This document shows positions 1 to 10,099 of a stretch of DNA of 64,000 nt, one piece after another (position 1 is the stretch's first letter; each line of letters opens with the position of its first letter). Below the pieces are notes generated by a model that searched no databases, was not told the origin of the DNA, and saw only the letters and a list, made by a program, of their open reading frames with translations. The stretch comes from Istiophorus platypterus (taxonomy: Eukaryota > Chordata > Actinopteri > Istiophoriformes > Istiophoridae). Where the stretch lies: positions 12,236,501 through 12,300,500 of the forward strand of contig CM029114.1 of assembly GCA_016859345.1 (NCBI GenBank), given 5' to 3'. A program made the translations under genes and the position numbers.

Positions 1-1140
1 CTGGAGCAGGGTCATTAAAGCATTTGTGTATTTTAAACAGTGCCAGCAGACTTGGCTGCTCATTAAGCCAATAGAGTATAATATTTTAAAGTTTAGTTGT
101 TTCATGGCATTTCCGCCTGTTTTAGCAGTAAATAGAGAGTGACTAAAGACGGTCGAGATAATGGAAGGAGCTCCAATGCGAGCAGTTTTAGTCACACAAT
201 GGACCAGACTGTTGAGATGAAATGTTGATCTCCATGGGTAATTATAGCACAGTGTTGATGTATAGTCGGTTAGTGTGCTTCAGCATAACATTGGAAAAAG
301 TGTTTGGTAGAACTTTGTGTGGGTCTGACATAATTCCCCATCTCAGCCTGTGCCTGCAGTAAGGTTGGGTATTGCATACAGGGTTTTCCCTACCATTAAA
401 TAAGTCTTAGGCACTGCGCCAAAGCCTAAATTAAATGATGAGAAAAAAAACTATGCTGAGAGTTCTCTACTGCTCTGGAGAGAGAGGATACAGTATTAGC
501 ACTAATATAAGACTATATTTTTCTGAACCAAGGTTTAAAAAGGGAGAATAGTCTTATATTTCAGGACTTCATTAAAACAGATATTCTTTTTGAATAGAGG
601 GTCTTTTACAGAGTAGTACAGTTTATTTGTAGCCTTGTTATGTCTGTATGTAGTGAGTCTCTCCGAGTGAATCAGCTTTAAAAGAGTTGTATTAGTGCGG
701 TTTAAGCTACAGGAGTTTCTGAAGGCTGGTGTAACATGCTCTGTTGCCACAGAGGAAATAAATTCATGACATGTGAAAACGAGTTCTCACCGTCTTGCAT
801 GCAGCATGCTCTCATACACTGTTACATTGGATTAACAGTGGCTAATGGAGGGTGAGAAATCTGCAGCTCAGATCAGTTCACTGGAAGTCTAATTTTAAAA
901 GTGTTTTTTGGTGTGGCACACACTGTGATCACTCACAAAAATGTGAAGGATTACTTCTGGGACGTAGTGCTCAGCTCATCAGTGTTCATGTCTGAGTACT
1001 GTGAAAATCTGTTGTGTTTTTATAAAAATATTGTAATGATAATGCTCCAATATTACATTAAATATTTTCATATTTTCACAATGCACAATGCCCAAACACC
1101 CGAAAATAAGCCCTCAAGAAAGCTAGGGAAAACCCTGTGG
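1..1140. other. Unique AT-rich sequence, no gene seen
   Basis: No recognisable coding region, RNA gene or transposon. The first 120 bases are AT-rich with homeobox-like ATTAA cores but nothing decisive. Short open frames at 535-750 (minus) and 901-1143 (plus) have no recognisable domain and look like chance. Confidence 0.5.
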
Positions 1141-1232
1141 TAGGGCTCTAACTGATGATTATTTTTATAATCAGTTATAATGCCTATCATCTCCTCAATT
1201 CAATAATTATTGCTAGTCTAAAATGTCAGAAA
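1141..1232 (+). repeat. TAGGGCTG-type repeat, 5' end fragment
   Basis: The stretch begins TAGGGCTCTAACTGATGATT and runs through an AATTATT-rich block to CTAAAATGTCAGAAA. This matches the left end of an AT-rich dispersed repeat common in teleosts, which has several other copies in this window (for example 33037-33386 and 52117-52466). The right part is missing. The repeat ends in short inverted repeats (TAG-GCTG) and is probably a non-autonomous DNA transposon, possibly hAT-type; that class is my inference. Confidence 0.55.
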
Positions 1233-2880
1233 TTAGCATGGATGTATTAAGAAAAACAAGATGGTTGCAAAATGCTGCTCTATTCATTCCTGTGAAAGTT
1301 GTTCACTTGGTGCATATACTAGAATTTTTTTCTTTTTTTTCATGCCTCTGCTACTTTCTGTATTTCCAGGCCCATAGAGCATTAGTGTTAGAGACTACTT
1401 CAGGCTGAGCTTGTGGAGTTCCTACACACATAATTGGCATAAAATAATTTAATGATGTGGCGTGATATCAAATGGCGTATGTATAACGTGCCATTTTCTT
1501 ACATCATTTTGCGTGTTATCACTAAGCAATCTTATGCTTTTTGCAAGTCATTTCATGCCATTTAGTCTCTTCTGACTGATACTATGCTGAGACCCTAAGT
1601 CCACATCATCATAATTTGCTAACCACTTCACCTTAATGTTTCATTTCAGCGGGCTGTGTTGTCTGTAAAATTTTGTCTTTGTCTTCAAAATGGAACTTTT
1701 GGGGATGAAATGGCAAAACATGACATGTGAAAAGACATGACGTGTGACATGTCCTCGAAAGTGGCGTGTTCTTTACATGCTTATCCATTAATATCAAGTT
1801 ACCCAATTTAGACTGTCCTTTTTTTAGGCAAAGTTCTTGTACAGCAACTTTTTTTGTTTTAGACAACATTCAATATTAATGTTTATATCCGATCATAAAG
1901 TGAGGTATTATTTTGGCACTAGTATCGATATCCAAGTCTGCAGCTGTTCTGAATGGATCAATGAGCGCTGATACTACTATGATTTTGTGATCATGTGTTT
2001 CTATTACAGACTGAAACTTTGTCAAACATACAAAAACTACTGTTATGTGAGAATGTAACTTTACGTTCTGTTTATTTTGTAAAACACAATTCTCTCATTC
2101 TGTGGTTTAGCGGTGCCTTGATTCTCTGAATCTTGACAACTCGGCATTATGAATAGGTCCAACTTGGGCTGAACACGTGTTCAGTAGAGCATGTTATACA
2201 TGGGTTTCCTGTATGAAATGGTGTGAGAAAAGTCTTAAACACTTTAATAATCTTTTGACAGCTCAGATGTTGGTTTTCTGTCACTGGCTTTGGCCTGTGT
2301 TGCTATGGAGATACCCAGTCTACTTAGCTTTTTAAACTGACAGACATTGTCAGAGTGAAAATTTTCACTGCATTTCAAATAATCCCCCTTTCAAGGAGAG
2401 GGCACACATGGAATGAATGTCTCTTGTCATGTAATGTCATTTCCCTGAAGGACTGTATAACTGACTTGAAAGGAAGTGAACCTCTTAAATTTTTACTTGT
2501 GCAGTTGACACCGGGGGGGGGGGGGTAATGTCAGTCATTGTCATACACCTCTGCAATCCCTACTGTGTATATGAACATCATCTGCAGTTTCTCGGACTAC
2601 ACTGTTGGACAGAGAGGCATTTTTATGTTGTCTCACAGGCACACACATGCACACATATATACAGGTCCAGGTGATATTTTGCTGTGATATTACTTTCTGC
2701 TCTGCTCCTCGGCCTCTCGGTGCTCCTTTGCCCTCCGCCTGGTGCTGCAGTGTAGTCACTCACTGAATGGGAATGGAAATAAGACGCACCTCCCTCCCTC
2801 TCTACCACCAGAGAGCGCAGTGGTTTTATTCTGTCCTCAACCCAATAGTTGAAAATCTCTATTCTTCTCCCCAGTAAGTA
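1233..2880. other. Unique sequence, no gene seen
   Basis: Nothing coding is recognisable. There is a 13-base G run at 2513-2525. The overlapping minus-strand open frames at 2541-2925 show no known domain, and the 2623-2925 frame runs into the adjoining Tc1 end. The sequence ends with the TA dinucleotide (2879-2880) that serves as target site for the Tc1 element. Confidence 0.45.
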
Positions 2881-4383
2881 CAGGCCAGTCAGAAGGTATT
2901 CAGACTGCTTCACTTTTTCCTTCACATTATGTTATGTTGCAGCCTTATGCTAAAATCATTTAAATTCTGCTTCTAAATTTTTCTCTCCTCAACCCACTGT
3001 CACTATCACATAATGACAAAGTGAAACTGAATTTTTGAATTTTTGAAGATTTGTTAAAAAGGAAATTTGGATATATCACATTGACATAAATATTCAAACT
3101 CTTTACTCAGTATTTAGTTAAAACCCCTTTGGCTTTGATTATAGCCTTAAGTCGCCTTGGATATGATATGACAAGGTTTGCACACCTGGATTTTGGGGTT
3201 TTCTATCATTCTTCTCTGCAGATCCTCCCAAGTACTGTCAGGTTGTATGTGGACAGTCGGTGGACACCGATTTTCAGTTCTCTCCAGAAATATTCGATTA
3301 AGCTCAAGTCAGGGCTCTGGCTGGGCCACCCAAGGACATTCACAGAATTGTCCCTAAGCCACTCCTGCATTGTCTTGGCTGTTTGCCTAGGGTTACTGTC
3401 CTGTTTGAAGGTGAACCTTCAGTCTAGTCTGTCCCGAGTGCTCTGGATAGGGTTTTTATTGAGGATGTCTCTGTACTTTCTCTCAGCTTTACAAGTCTCC
3501 CTGTCCCTGCTGCTGAAAAACATCTCCTTAGCATGATGCTTCCTCTGCCATGCTTTACAGTTCGGATGTTATTCGGCAGGTGATGAGTGGTGCCTCGTTT
3601 GCCTCAAGACAATACGCTTGGAATTAAGACTGAACAGTTTCATCTTGATTTCATCAGACCCGAGAGTCTTTTTTTTCAGAATCTGAATGTCCTTCAGGCG
3701 CTTATTTTTTTTTTTTTTCCCTAAGAAGAGACTTCTGTCTTGCAATCTGCCATAAAGCCCAGATCACTGGAGCGCTGTGCTGATGGTCATCCTTCTTGAA
3801 GTCTCTCCCATCTCAACACAGGATCTCTGGAGCCCAGCCAGAGTGACCATCAGGTTCTTGGTCACCGCTCTTACCAAGATCCCTCTCCCCCAACTGTTCA
3901 TTGGCAGCCAGCTCCAGGAAGAGCTGTTGTTCCAGAATTATGGAGGCCACTGTGCTCTTGGGAACCTTCAATGCAGCAGCCTTCCTCAGACCTGTGCCAT
4001 GACAAATCCTGTCTCCTAACTCTGCAGCAGACCTTATAAAGGTGTGTGCGTTTGCAATTAATGTTCAATCAATCTACCAAAGGTAGACTCAATGTGTAGA
4101 AACATCTCAGTGATGATCAAGAGAAATGGGAGGCACTTGTGTCATAATAAAGAGATTGAATACTTTCATCAGTGTATATCAATGTGATACTTCAGTTTTT
4201 TCTTTTTTAAAGAAATTTGCAGACAAATTCCAAAATACTGTTTTTCTTTTTTTTTTTTTTAATGGGGTAATGAAGTTAGGTTTCAGGAGAAAAAAAAATC
4301 TATTTCAAAGATATTAGCATGAGCATGCAACATGATAAAATGTGAAATAAGTGAAGGGGTATGAGTACTTTGTGAATGCACTG
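2881..4383 (-). mobile_element. Tc1-like DNA transposon, full length, inactive
   Basis: An element of about 1.5 kb lies between TA dinucleotides (2879-2880 and 4384-4385), the known Tc1/mariner target site. The left end reads CAGGCCAGTCAGAAGGTATT. The right end, reverse complemented, reads CAGTGCATTCACAAAGTACT. Both are recognisable versions of the terminal inverted repeats of a common fish Tc1 lineage (the one ending 'gaaggggtctgaatactt'). The length fits an undeleted element. The transposase lies on the minus strand but is broken by stops, shifts and a T-run insertion near 3701-3719. I infer an old, immobile copy. Confidence 0.9.
3125..4030 (-). pseudogene. Tc1 transposase pseudogene
   Basis: Remains of a DDE transposase, which in life would cut and paste the element at TA sites. 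The minus strand at about 3932-3978 translates to AALKVPKSTVASIIL, matching the N-terminal helix-turn-helix region of fish Tc1 transposases. At about 3300-3419 it gives RFTFKQDSNPRQTAK and then WLRDNSVNVLGWPSQSPDL, the block around the second catalytic aspartate and towards the third acidic residue. The usual QDNDPKHTAK is altered to QDSNPRQTAK but keeps the first D. No continuous minus-strand frame spans these blocks, so it is a pseudogene. Open frames on the plus strand here are shadows. Confidence 0.85.
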
Positions 4384-4385
4384 TA

Positions 4386-5165
4386 ATTAATCAAAGAAGC
4401 AGATTAATAGCATACAAGGAATAAATTCAGGAAATATGAGTCTTAAAGACCTTTGCTAATAGTGTGTTAAAACAAAGTATAAAAAACTCATATCTTTAAA
4501 TTTTAATATCATATAATGTTTAATGTTGGTGCATCTCACTATGAAGAGCATGCACACTTCTCAGTGTTTTCATATTTTACAGTACCTTAAGACTCACCTG
4601 TTATGAGAGAGATAAAAAATACATTACACAACCATTACAACCCCATTACACTTTTCAAGTTATTTTAGACCAATTTCTGCCTGAGAGTGAGAGAGAGTAA
4701 AGTAGGTAAAACTTTGATTGCCTGTTTTTTGTGTTTTTTTTGTTAGCTGCCAGCAAAAAAGTTCAAAGTTAAGCCACAATCGACACTAAACTCGATTATT
4801 TAGAGATTCACTCTATAAGCCAGTTCATTAGTGTGCATGTTTTACAACTCATGGGGTAAATTAAGTTAAATCAGCCAACTTTTTCGCTATCGTTCATATG
4901 CATTATTGGAGGCAAAGGCTCAGTTTTGAAAATAGATGACACAAATAGCAGACCTGTGTTCTAGCTTGCAAAACAGCAAACAAATTGCTCTGAATTTTGT
5001 CGTTTTCAACAGGCTTAAGTGCATTTAGCAAAATCAAGTACTGACCTCTAAAGCAGAGAGGATGCAATATAGCAAAAAACTCTGTTACATCATGCCACTG
5101 TTTTTTATGAGGCTGACCTCCTCTTAGAAACAACCTCATACATCATTTGTGCAAGCATCTTATTG
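4386..5165. other. Unique AT-rich sequence
   Basis: No gene, RNA or clear repeat recognised. The minus-strand open frame at 4903-5139 has no recognisable motif. Confidence 0.45.
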
Positions 5166-5425
5166 TAATCCATAGTTACAGTTTATTGTTGAGTGACCTC
5201 TAGAGGAGGTAGTAATTATGAAGGGACCAAACCAGGAAATCAGGTTGTGTTGTACATACATCGACAGAGTCTGTGTTAGGGACGGGTCGGGCTGGATGAA
5301 TGAGTCGACAAAACACAGGGGACCCAGGAGACCACTGTTTATTCCCTGTGTTAAACCATGTTTTTTCTTGTTACCATGACAACAAAGGTCTGGTACTCCT
5401 GCAGCTGGATCAGTCCTATTGTTTG
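5166..5425. repeat. Dispersed repeat, family D, copy 1
   Basis: Contains GTGACCTCTAGAGG, CATCGACAGAGTCTGTGTTA, GGGGACCCAGGAGACCACTG and TTACCATGACAACAAAGGTC in that order. The same block order, diverged, recurs at about 62880-63250, and the final ACCATGACAACAAAGGT block recurs near 15000. I recognise it as a dispersed teleost repeat but cannot assign its class. The open frame at 5300-5533 lies mostly inside it and is not a gene. Confidence 0.55.
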
Positions 5426-6283
5426 TATCCTAGGGTAGGGACACGCTACCTATGTTGCTGTTTAAGTCGGAGAACGTGTGATTCTTGTCCTCGTCAGTTC
5501 AAAATTAATACTGTCCCTGACTGTACATCTTGAATTTAAAATGAAAAAGCTTTGTTTGAGGAATCTAAACATTGCATATAGTTGCAAGGACGTCCTCTGA
5601 AAGGAAGCCCTTGACCTCAGTGATTGTGAAATGAGATCTATGTCCCTGTACTTCCCATTGCAATACTGCAAAAAAAAAAAAAATGGAATTGAAATACTAC
5701 ATGCTAGACAACAGACTATTGAAATTACTGACTGGGATCGGAGCATCTCCTGATCTTGAGCCCTACACTATTATGGAGCTGAGGTGTTTTCAATTTGACA
5801 TTGTAGCAAAGTTGTCCAGCTCTCGCCTCTCACCATGCATTTTCACACCCCGTCATCACGCAGAAGCATCTCTTACTCTTCTTCCAAGTTTTTGTTATGC
5901 CTCTGTGCCAGCAACAGCGATATGAGCGATATGAGCGATATGAGCGATATCTCAGGAATGTCTGCGGGGAATTTCATTACACCTGGCACAACCACCCACT
6001 TGGACTCATGGATGAACTGATTAAAATAGTGTGGCCCAGGGTCAAAGTTTTTGAGACCTCACAAATCACATTTTTGGCCATAACTCAAGAATTCATTCGC
6101 TAATTAAGATAAAATACACTTAATACTTTTTTATTAAATTCCTTCAAAGTCTTTACTACATTTACTGAATGAGTCTGCACAGACATGGGTGGAAACTCCA
6201 ACTTGACTGGTCGGCATAGGCACATAACAATGAGGTGGTAATTCTAGTTTTACATACATGTACATCAAATACAATTTATGGGG
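5426..6283. other. Unique sequence with a 9-bp tandem repeat
   Basis: Mostly unremarkable sequence. Several short overlapping open frames (5462-6103) have no recognisable domain. The 9-bp tandem repeat at 5917-5950 makes one of them read as a run of SDM. Confidence 0.4.
5917..5950. repeat. 9-bp minisatellite (GCGATATGA)n
   Basis: The unit GCGATATGA is present almost four times in perfect tandem. Because the unit is a multiple of three it keeps frames open, giving repeated SDM or YER in short translations that should not be taken as protein. Confidence 0.85.
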
Positions 6284-6289
6284 TATATA

Positions 6290-6369
<80 letters not shown>
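6284..6369. repeat. (TA)n microsatellite
   Basis: About 86 bases of almost pure TA/AT, broken once by a G near 6295. It reads as alternating I and Y in both strands, which explains the open frames at 6134-6469. Confidence 0.95.
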
Positions 6370-6387
6370 GTGGCAGAAACTCATACT

Positions 6388-6430
6388 TTATGTAACAAGC
6401 AACCTTGTTACATATGTAACAAGCAACCTT
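6388..6430. repeat. Direct repeat enclosing a 20-bp palindrome
   Basis: The block TATGTAACAAGCAACCTT occurs twice, 24 bases apart. Between and across them lies the perfect palindrome CTTGTTACATATGTAACAAG (6404-6423). It sits just beside the (TA)n tract. No function is evident. Confidence 0.7.
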
Positions 6431-7357
6431 TTCTCCATTCCTCCCAAAACATGCCCTGAGTCTCACCATTTCGCTTCTTTTTCACTTCTTTGACATGGCA
6501 ATTAGGGCTTTCACCACCTCTCATAGTTCACTGTAGCTCATGCATGGTCTAACCATCCTTGATCAAAGTCAAATCATTCCTTTAATTAGCCCAACAGTTA
6601 AAAACCGGTTGTAGATGGGGGCAGGTTTATTAAACATGTGATCCCCCTGCACACGTTACTTTCAGTTGCACAAGCCCACACAACTGTCAGGTTACTCTCT
6701 GTTTTGGAAATTAGAGCTCACATTCAATTCTTTTTCTGTAGAACCTGTTCACGATTGCTGTCAGGCTGCATTTACGCTCGGTCAATATGTCACTAAACAT
6801 GCCTTTCCCGTATCTTGCCCTGGCTGATGGTGCTGCCTTGATATAACTGATTTTGTTAAGTCACATGCATGCCTCTATTGATTTTCAATCTGTGCTGGGT
6901 TAATTTGATGTTAAGATTTGTCCTGAAGTTAAACAAGCATTACATTTGTAAGATGGATAATACGCAACTAGAATTGTACCAGCCTTTGTCTAGTGTTTCT
7001 GATTTTAAATCCAACAAAGTTCAAGTCATTTCAAGTTAAGCTTATGCAGCCCATCTGAAGACTGAACTATCATTTTTTTTTGACATTATTTTTCAGTTTT
7101 ATCTATTTTCAAGAATTCTGAGGGGGAGTGGTTATTTTCCACCAACCAATCAGTAGAGACTGACATATCTGTACCATCAGTGGCACATTTAGTTGACACA
7201 AAAGCTGCAGTAGCAGTTGCAAGGAGCATGTAATATTTGACATGTTGATTGAAGAAGTAGACTGTTTTCAGAGTTATATCAGTAAGAGTCCAATAACTGG
7301 TTTCAATGTTGTGGCTGATCTGTGTATTTGCTACATTTTTATTCTTCCCTCATTTCA
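6431..7357. other. Unique sequence, no gene seen
   Basis: No recognisable coding region or repeat. The sequence changes abruptly near 7358 into a truncated Tc1 element. Confidence 0.4.
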
Positions 7358-8063
7358 GAGCAGTCTCCCTGTCTCTTCCTCAGAGAAACACCCTCATAGA
7401 AAAACGTTGCCACCACCATGCCTCACCGTGAGGATATTAGCCAGGTGATGAGCAGTGGAGTACTGCTCAAAGAATTCCATTTTTATCTCATCAGAGCAGA
7501 GAATCTTTTTTTGTGTGCTGAGAGTCCTTTTAAATCCTTTTGGCAAACTCCATGGGCTGTAATATGCCTATTACTCAAAGTGGATTGTGACTAGCCACTC
7601 TACCATAAAGTCCTGATTGATGGAGTGCTGCTGAGATGGTTGTCCTTCCGACTGGTTCTCCCATCTCTGCAGAGGATCTCTGAGGCTCTGTCAGCGACTG
7701 CTGGAATCTCAGTAACCTCCCTGAACAGGGCCCCTCTTGCCCGGTTACTCAGTTTGACTGGACAGCCAACTCTAGGAAGAGTCCTGGTTGCTGCTTTGCT
7801 CCTGGGAACACTCAAAGCATTAGAAATGGTTTTATACCTTTGCCCTGATTTATTTAATGCCACAGATTTTTATTGCAAAGGTCTATAGAGAATTGGCCAC
7901 AGGTGGACTACAGTCAGGCTCTGGACACATCTCAAGGATAATTAAAGCAAAATGTCATGCACTGGACCACAGTGTTGATCACTACAGCTAAAGGTCTGAA
8001 TACATTTATGAGTGAGAGATTCCATTTTTTTTTTTTTAAACAAATTCAAAAACATTTCTAAAA
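7358..8063 (-). mobile_element. Tc1-like transposon, truncated (transposase N-terminal half kept)
   Basis: Same lineage as the 2881-4383 element. From 7358 the plus strand matches the middle of the element (CTGAGAGTCCTTTTAAATCC, then GGAGTGCTGCTGAGATGGTT and GGTCTGAATACATTTATG near the right inverted repeat). The half that would carry the C-terminal part of the transposase and the left inverted repeat is missing, and the far right end fades out near 8060. The copy is therefore truncated at both edges. Confidence 0.8.
7600..7863 (-). pseudogene. Tc1 transposase N-terminal fragment
   Basis: This 87-codon open frame contains TLPRVGCPVKLSNRARGALF followed by REVTEI and SRKDNHLSSTPSIRTLW. These align with the paired helix-turn-helix DNA-binding region of fish Tc1 transposases (TLPRAGRPAKLSNRGRRALV in the common form). 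Part of the helix-turn-helix before TLPR is deleted and the catalytic domain is absent in frame. It is a fragment with no expected activity. Confidence 0.8.
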
Positions 8064-9439
8064 AAAACAATAAGCAGAATGATGTTAAGGACACTCAGTG
8101 GTCTGTGGATGCTGAAATGTAGCCAAAATAGAGCGACCGGTACATTAATGTTACTAGACATCACAGCAAATAAAGTCACACTATAAAAAGCCAGGTGGCA
8201 ATAGAAAACAATACACAAAGATTTTTTTTCTGTGTCGAGGTCTGTAAAATAATCAGACTTCTTTATATGTTTTATATGGAGTGCTGAGTTATCTAACATT
8301 ACACAGCCCTTAAACATTGCTCCATGCTGCCTTGCTTCCCATAGTCCTTCAGCAGGCTGTAAAATCTCTCCCTAGTATCCCAATCTTTTTTTTCAGTTCA
8401 GTCCACAACAGTACCCATCATTAATATATTATTCCTTTACCCCCCCCCCCCCGATGTATAATTGCATAATCGATTTAATGGAAAGGGAAATTTGTTGTTA
8501 GGAACATCCCTCACCTTCAGCGAGACACTCCCAACCCACCCTTGTGCAGGTACAGATAATTTAAAAAACAATTTTTTTGTCTCAAGATGTCCTTTACAAA
8601 CCTGCTGAGTAATTTCATTGAGAAGAATAAAAGGAAAAAAAACTGTTTTGCATTAATGATGCAACAAATGATACTCCAGGTTCTGTGCCAACTAGGCTAG
8701 AACACTGAGATATGTTTAAGAAATGTCTCAACTTTTTCACTGGGGTAGTTTGATGATGAGTATCCTTAATCTGATTTCAAGGCTTTTGACTTGTATTTAG
8801 GCACATTTGAGAACATTTATCAGTTTGAATAAGAATTAATTACTTTCCACCAGTATTTAAACAGAATTTGACATTTTGTCAACATATTCTCATATACATT
8901 AGTGTTTAATCATTGGATGCCTTGAGCAATGAGCCTGAGTCTTGTCAGAGGATAATATGAGAATGATCAACTCACCAGAGTATGCACAGTTAAATAAACT
9001 TTCTGGCTCAATACAACAGTTTTTTCTTGGATGAATGTAAAATAAAATACGATTCCTAATGAGTACACCTGCCAAGAACAGAAAAGAAAAAGGGATTAGC
9101 TCTGGGACATGCAGCTATTAAATTTCATTAGGGACCGGGGGACCTCTGCAGAATTCACTGTGCTGTGCAACTCATGCTCTTACATTGCATATTGCCTTAG
9201 GAATAATGTTCTTACCACAATAAACATACAAACACTTCTTTTCTTGTGAGTTCCAGGCTGACTACACACAGACAGAATGTACCTGACAACAAGGATATCT
9301 TTAATCATAAATCAGTGTCTTCTGTGACATTGGCTTCTCAATCTTTTATGAGGAAACCAATGGTTTTAGCTGAGCAATTTAAAACCCAGTGTTTTGTAAT
9401 CTGATATTTTTTCCTCCATCTTAGTGCCTGTCAGAGTTA
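8064..9439. other. Unique AT-rich sequence
   Basis: Nothing coding is recognised. There is a 13-base C run at about 8440-8452. The minus-strand open frame at 8036-8317 has no known motif. Confidence 0.4.
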
Positions 9440-9705
9440 AAATTATTCAATATTTGTTGAATAATTGATTAGTTGACTAACAGAGGGTATATTGACTGCA
9501 ATTATGATGATCAATGAATCTTTTAAGTAAGTTTTTGAGCAAAAATGGCTCATATTCTCTGTTTTTAAATTAAATGTCTTTTTTAAATGTCTTTCTTATT
9601 GTTGTTTTGACAAAAACAAACATTTTGAAACCACTATCTTGGACTTTGTGTAATTACTATGTACATTTACCATTTTTTGACATTTTATAGACTAAATTTT
9701 AAGTC
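9440..9705 (-). repeat. TAGGGCTG-type repeat, reverse copy
   Basis: Reverse-orientation copy: AATAATTGATTAGTTGACTA at its left, TTTTTGAGCAAAAATGGCTC in the middle, and TTTTTTGACATTTTATAGAC at the right. These are the reverse complement of blocks seen in forward copies. Edges are diverged. Confidence 0.6.
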
Positions 9706-9710
9706 AGTTT

Positions 9711-10034
9711 TACATCTGGAACTCGCAATTATTTTCATTATCGATTAATCTGCAGATTATTTTCTAAATTAATTAGCTAATTGTTAAGTATATAAAATTT
9801 GAATAAAAAAGTTAAAATCACCATTCACAGTTTTCTGACACCTTTTTGTGTAAACAAAAGCAAAATTTAATGGCATTCAGTTTATTATCACATTAGACAA
9901 AGAATAGCAGCAACTCAGAGAATGTTTTTGCTTAGAAAATTACCTAAATGTAAAAATCAATCAAAATGGCTGCTGATGATCTCTAAATAGATCAACTAAT
10001 GGATTAATCAACTAAATTATTTGTATCAGCTCTA
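9711..10034 (+). repeat. TAGGGCTG-type repeat, forward copy
   Basis: Forward copy lying next to the reverse copy. It contains ATTTTCATTATCGATTAATC, TGCAGATTATTTTCTAAATT, GACAAAGAATAGCAGCAACT, GAGAATGTTTTTGCTTAG and ends ATCAGCTCTA, the usual right end. The left terminus is worn. Confidence 0.65.
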
Positions 10035-10099
10035 CATTGATTAATTGAAAAATAATCCCCAGATTAATCTCTAATAATAGCAACAGTTAGTTGCAGCCT
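10035..10099 (-). repeat. TAGGGCTG-type repeat, reverse end fragment
   Basis: Directly after the forward copy. It reads ATTAATTGAAAAATAATCCC and ends GTTAGTTGCAGCC, the reverse complement of the repeat's left end. It may be a remnant of the same copy as 9440-9705, split by insertion of the forward copy, or a separate fragment. Confidence 0.55.

Noticed and set aside
3129..3536. 135-codon plus-strand frame
   Set aside because: It is the antisense shadow of the Tc1 transposase remnant in 2881-4383.
6134..6469. Frames with IYIYIY runs on both strands
   Set aside because: These are translations of the (TA)n microsatellite.
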